Assembly: GCA_038106885.1 (NCBI GenBank)
Contig: JAYNFX010000020.1
Span: forward strand, 1-27,928
Length of the DNA: 27,928 bases
Direction of reading: 5' to 3'
Source of the DNA: UBA3537 sp038106885
Lineage (GTDB): Bacteria > Bacteroidota > Bacteroidia > Flavobacteriales > Flavobacteriaceae
The translations under genes and the position numbers were made by a program. This document shows positions 26,034 through 27,928 of the stretch, one piece after another; within the stretch, counting starts at the first letter, position 1, and the number at the start of each line of letters is the position of its first letter. The notes beneath the pieces were generated by a model. The model did not search any database and had not been told where the DNA came from. It was given only the letters and a program-made list of their open reading frames with translations.

Positions 26034-27579
26034 ACAATTTAATGGTTTTGCCTTTATCACTTTTGAAGCGATATTCGAGGTATGTGTAAGCATCTCTTGG
26101 CATAATTTTCACCCAAATTTTATATTTAAAATACCATCTCAATCGAATTGACATAAAGCCTTTTGTTAAAAAGGCCGCAACAAAAGGATGCAAATTTAAA
26201 ATAACTTTTTTAAAACCTTTTTTTGCAATTAAGTCTAATTGATGGTTAAACTTATCAATTAAAACAATAGGAGCCTCAATTTCTGAGCCGTTTGGTCCAT
26301 TAGGGTTTAGCTCTTTAGTCTTAATGTTCATTTCAGGACGAACACGCTGACGTGTTATTTGAATCAAACCAAACTTACTTGGAGGTAGTATTTTGTGCTT
26401 GGCGCGATCTTCTTTCATTTCATCTCTTAAATGATTGAACAGCTTTCTTCTATTCTCTGAGCTATTCATATCAATGAAATCAACTACAATTATTCCGCCC
26501 ATGTCTCTTAATCTAAATTGACGAGCTAGTTCAGTAGCAGCAATTAGATTAACTTCAATAGCAGTATCTTCCTGATTTTTTTCTTTACTAGTTCGATTGC
26601 CGCTATTAACATCAACAACATGAAGTGCTTCAGTGTGCTCGATTATTAAATATGCTCCTTTTGGTAAGCGTACAGTTTTACCAAATGAAACTTTAATCTG
26701 TCGCTCAATACCAAATTTTTCAAATATTGGAGTTTTAGAATTATAAAACTTTACAATATTTTCTTTGTGAGGAGCGATTTCAAAAATATAGTCTTTAATC
26801 TTAGCACAAAGATCAATATTATCAACATTAATCTTAGTGAAACTATCGTTAAAAATATCTCTTAAAATCGAAGACGCCTTGTTCATTTCACCTAAAACTT
26901 TACTAGGAGTATGAGCTTTAGGAATACGCTTACAAACATCTTCCCATTTTCTGTAGAGGTTTTGCATATCTCTGTCAAGTTCAGCTACTTTTTGTCCCTG
27001 AGCGACAGTTCTAATAATTACTCCAAATCCTTTTGGTGCAATACTTTTAACTAAACGTTTAAGTCGTTCTTTTTCATCTTTACTTTCAATTTTTTGAGAA
27101 ATTGAAATTCTATTAGAAAAAGGAACTAACACTAAATAACGCCCAGCAAATGATATTTCTGAACTAATTCTTGGACCTTTTGTTGAAATAGGTTCTTTTA
27201 CAATTTGAACTAACAAAGTTTGATTGGGTTTTACAACCTGATCAATTTTGCCGTCTTTATTAATATCTTTCTCGTAAGAAAAATCTTTAAGAGAAAAATC
27301 ATTTAATTTACCTGTGCTTACACGTTTCATGAATTTCATTAGAGAAGGTAGCTTTGGCCCTAAATCATGATAATGCAAAAAAGCATCTTTCTGATATCCA
27401 ACATTAACAAATGCTGCATTGAGACCTGGAATAGATTTTCTTACTTTAGCAATAAACACATCGCCAACTGAAAATTTATTATTATCCTTATCTTTTTGAA
27501 ATTCAATTAATTTTCCCTCTTTTAGCAAGGCAAAATCAACATTGTCTGAATTGGATCGAATCACTAATTCTTTATTCAT
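26032..27579 (-). CDS. rng: Ribonuclease G (RNase E/G family), lacking the zinc-link cysteines
   Basis: RNase G is an endonuclease of rRNA maturation and mRNA decay. The 515-residue protein has an S1 RNA-binding domain at about 36-145 with an internal insertion (an acidic and Lys-rich stretch around KDINKDGKIDQ), as in other Bacteroidota. The catalytic domain follows: the DVNSGN motif (Asp323) and GGIIVVDFIDM (Asp367) match the two metal-binding aspartates of E. coli RNase E (303 and 346). The CPxC zinc-link that normally follows the RQR motif is missing; after RQRVRPEMNIKTKELNP there is no Cys. An ATG at 27627 would add 16 residues, but MNKELVIRS at 27579 matches the usual family start and is preferred. 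The gene has its own candidate promoter and a leader with several hairpins. Confidence 0.93.
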   Translation of the reverse strand: MNKELVIRSNSDNVDFALLKEGKLIEFQKDKDNNKFSVGDVFIAKVRKSIPGLNAAFVNVGYQKDAFLHYHDLGPKLPSLMKFMKRVSTGKLNDFSLKDFSYEKDINKDGKIDQVVKPNQTLLVQIVKEPISTKGPRISSEISFAGRYLVLVPFSNRISISQKIESKDEKERLKRLVKSIAPKGFGVIIRTVAQGQKVAELDRDMQNLYRKWEDVCKRIPKAHTPSKVLGEMNKASSILRDIFNDSFTKINVDNIDLCAKIKDYIFEIAPHKENIVKFYNSKTPIFEKFGIERQIKVSFGKTVRLPKGAYLIIEHTEALHVVDVNSGNRTSKEKNQEDTAIEVNLIAATELARQFRLRDMGGIIVVDFIDMNSSENRRKLFNHLRDEMKEDRAKHKILPPSKFGLIQITRQRVRPEMNIKTKELNPNGPNGSEIEAPIVLIDKFNHQLDLIAKKGFKKVILNLHPFVAAFLTKGFMSIRLRWYFKYKIWVKIMPRDAYTYLEYRFKSDKGKTIKL

Positions 27580-27592
27580 AATGTTAATTTTG

Positions 27593-27717
27593 ATCTTTAA
27601 AGTTTTTTTTAAAGATGGATTATACAATTATTCTTTGACTAATTACAAGTTCTTAAATTTTGTAATAAGAGCTCAAAGTACTTAACTTTTACTTTGAGTG
27701 TCACAGGATTTAAATCC
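27593..27717 (-). promoter_or_regulatory. Hairpin-rich 5' leader of rng
   Basis: Four inverted repeats lie between the rng start and its candidate promoter: ATCTTTAAA/TTTAAAGAT (27593-27601, 27608-27616), ATTACAA/TTGTAAT (27642-27648, 27660-27666), CTCAAAGTA/TACTTTGAG (27672-27680, 27690-27698), and the palindrome GGATTTAAATCC (27706-27717). None is followed by a U-run on the minus strand, so they are not simple terminators. By analogy with autoregulation of E. coli rne through its leader hairpins, they could let RNase G cut its own message; this is an inference. Confidence 0.5.
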
Positions 27718-27746
27718 CGGTAAATTCAATTCTTAAACATTAAGGT

Positions 27747-27775
27747 AAAATGTAAATGAATGAATTTAATGTCAA
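27747..27775 (-). promoter_or_regulatory. Candidate rng promoter
   Basis: On the minus strand TTGACA begins at 27775; the TTG is followed after 18 bases by TACATTTT (27754-27747), one mismatch from TAnnTTTG. It lies downstream of the terminator of the micro-protein gene and would give a leader of about 160 bases containing the hairpins. Confidence 0.45.
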
Positions 27776-27794
27776 TGAACGTTTTTTGTTAACT

Positions 27795-27818
27795 GAAAAA
27801 AGTAGCCAAGGCTACTTT
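27795..27818 (-). terminator. Rho-independent terminator of the basic micro-protein gene
   Basis: AGTAGCC/GGCTACT at 27801-27816 forms a near-perfect hairpin with a very small loop, extended by A/T pairs. On the minus strand it is followed by a run of T residues. It starts within ten bases of the stop codon of the small gene and separates that gene from rng. Confidence 0.85.
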
Positions 27819-27824
27819 AACAGT

Positions 27825-27914
27825 TTACTTTTTTTTGTGTCGATTTGCTCGACGTCTTTTTTTACGCTTATGCGTTGCTACCTTATGTCTTTTACGTTTT
27901 TTACCGCTTGGCAT
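27825..27914 (-). CDS. AURKAIP1/COX24-domain micro-protein (29 aa, probable ribosome-associated)
   Basis: A 29-codon frame from ATG 27914 to TAA 27825 encodes a protein beginning MPSGKKRKRHKVATHKRKK and ending NRHKKK. Twenty of 29 residues are Lys, Arg or His. I recognise this as the very small, highly conserved Bacteroidota family annotated with the AURKAIP1/COX24 domain, which relates it to mitochondrial ribosomal protein mS38. Its composition fits burial in rRNA. A direct function is not shown in the window, and I cannot say which named bacterial ribosomal protein it corresponds to. The frame is below the usual length cutoff for gene calling. A hairpin terminator follows immediately, so it is a monocistronic transcription unit; the promoter is beyond the right edge. 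Confidence 0.9.
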   Translation of the reverse strand: MPSGKKRKRHKVATHKRKKRRRANRHKKK

Positions 27915-27928
27915 ATAAGCTTAATTTT

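Noticed and set aside
27580..27627. A 16-residue N-terminal extension of RNase G
   Set aside because: It covers a Lys-rich, AT-rich leader containing a hairpin, and the start MNKELVIRS at 27579 matches the family.
27690..27730. A tRNA-like T-arm (CAGGATTTAAATCCCGG)
   Set aside because: The loop lacks the conserved C of TTC, two of five stem pairs fail, and no acceptor, D or anticodon arms fit around it on either strand.

Overview
The window reads as a chromosomal segment of a low-GC marine-type flavobacterium (Bacteroidota, Flavobacteriia). The evidence is the gliding genes gldB and gldC, a large secreted protein ending in a type IX secretion (T9SS) type B sorting domain, and the purH-mreB-mreC-mreD-mrdA-rodA order. 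Almost no gene has a Shine-Dalgarno sequence, and several promoters resemble the Bacteroidota -7 element TAnnTTTG. Most gene content is core; the clear accessory element is the 1697-residue adhesin-like protein.

Layout. 1-950: 3' part of purH. 1046-6302: rod-shape and cell-elongation operon mreB-mreC-mreD-mrdA-rodA, broken by a 100-N assembly gap at 5030-5129 that makes mrdA and rodA look like one fused ORF. 6305-12788 (minus): adhesin gene, gldB, gldC. 12950-14364 (plus): nadE and an atypical LuxR-type response regulator. 14365-18436 (minus): dnaG, a polyprenyl diphosphate synthase, metX; then metY (18456-19748) behind a SAM-I riboswitch (19858-19968). 20036-21595 (minus): an uncharacterised Bacteroidota protein. 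21740-26002 (plus): leuA-leuC-leuD-leuB, ending at a strong bidirectional terminator. 26032-27579 (minus): RNase G with an unusually structured leader. 27825-27914 (minus): a 29-residue, extremely basic AURKAIP1/COX24-type micro-protein with its own terminator.

How the genes work together. MreBCD with PBP2 and RodA form the lateral-wall elongation machine. GldB and GldC belong to gliding motility, and the upstream T9SS cargo protein is probably a surface adhesin read toward them. MetX and MetY make homocysteine from homoserine under SAM control; LeuACDB converts ketoisovalerate to ketoisocaproate.

The points that most deserve a second look are: the multi-domain T9SS adhesin beside gldBC; a response regulator lacking its phospho-acceptor aspartate; a primase and an RNase G that have each lost their zinc ligands; predicted leaderless or near-leaderless promoters; and the hairpin-rich rng leader. 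I found no CRISPR array, insertion sequence, phage or recognised defence system, and nothing that I can call a wholly new system.
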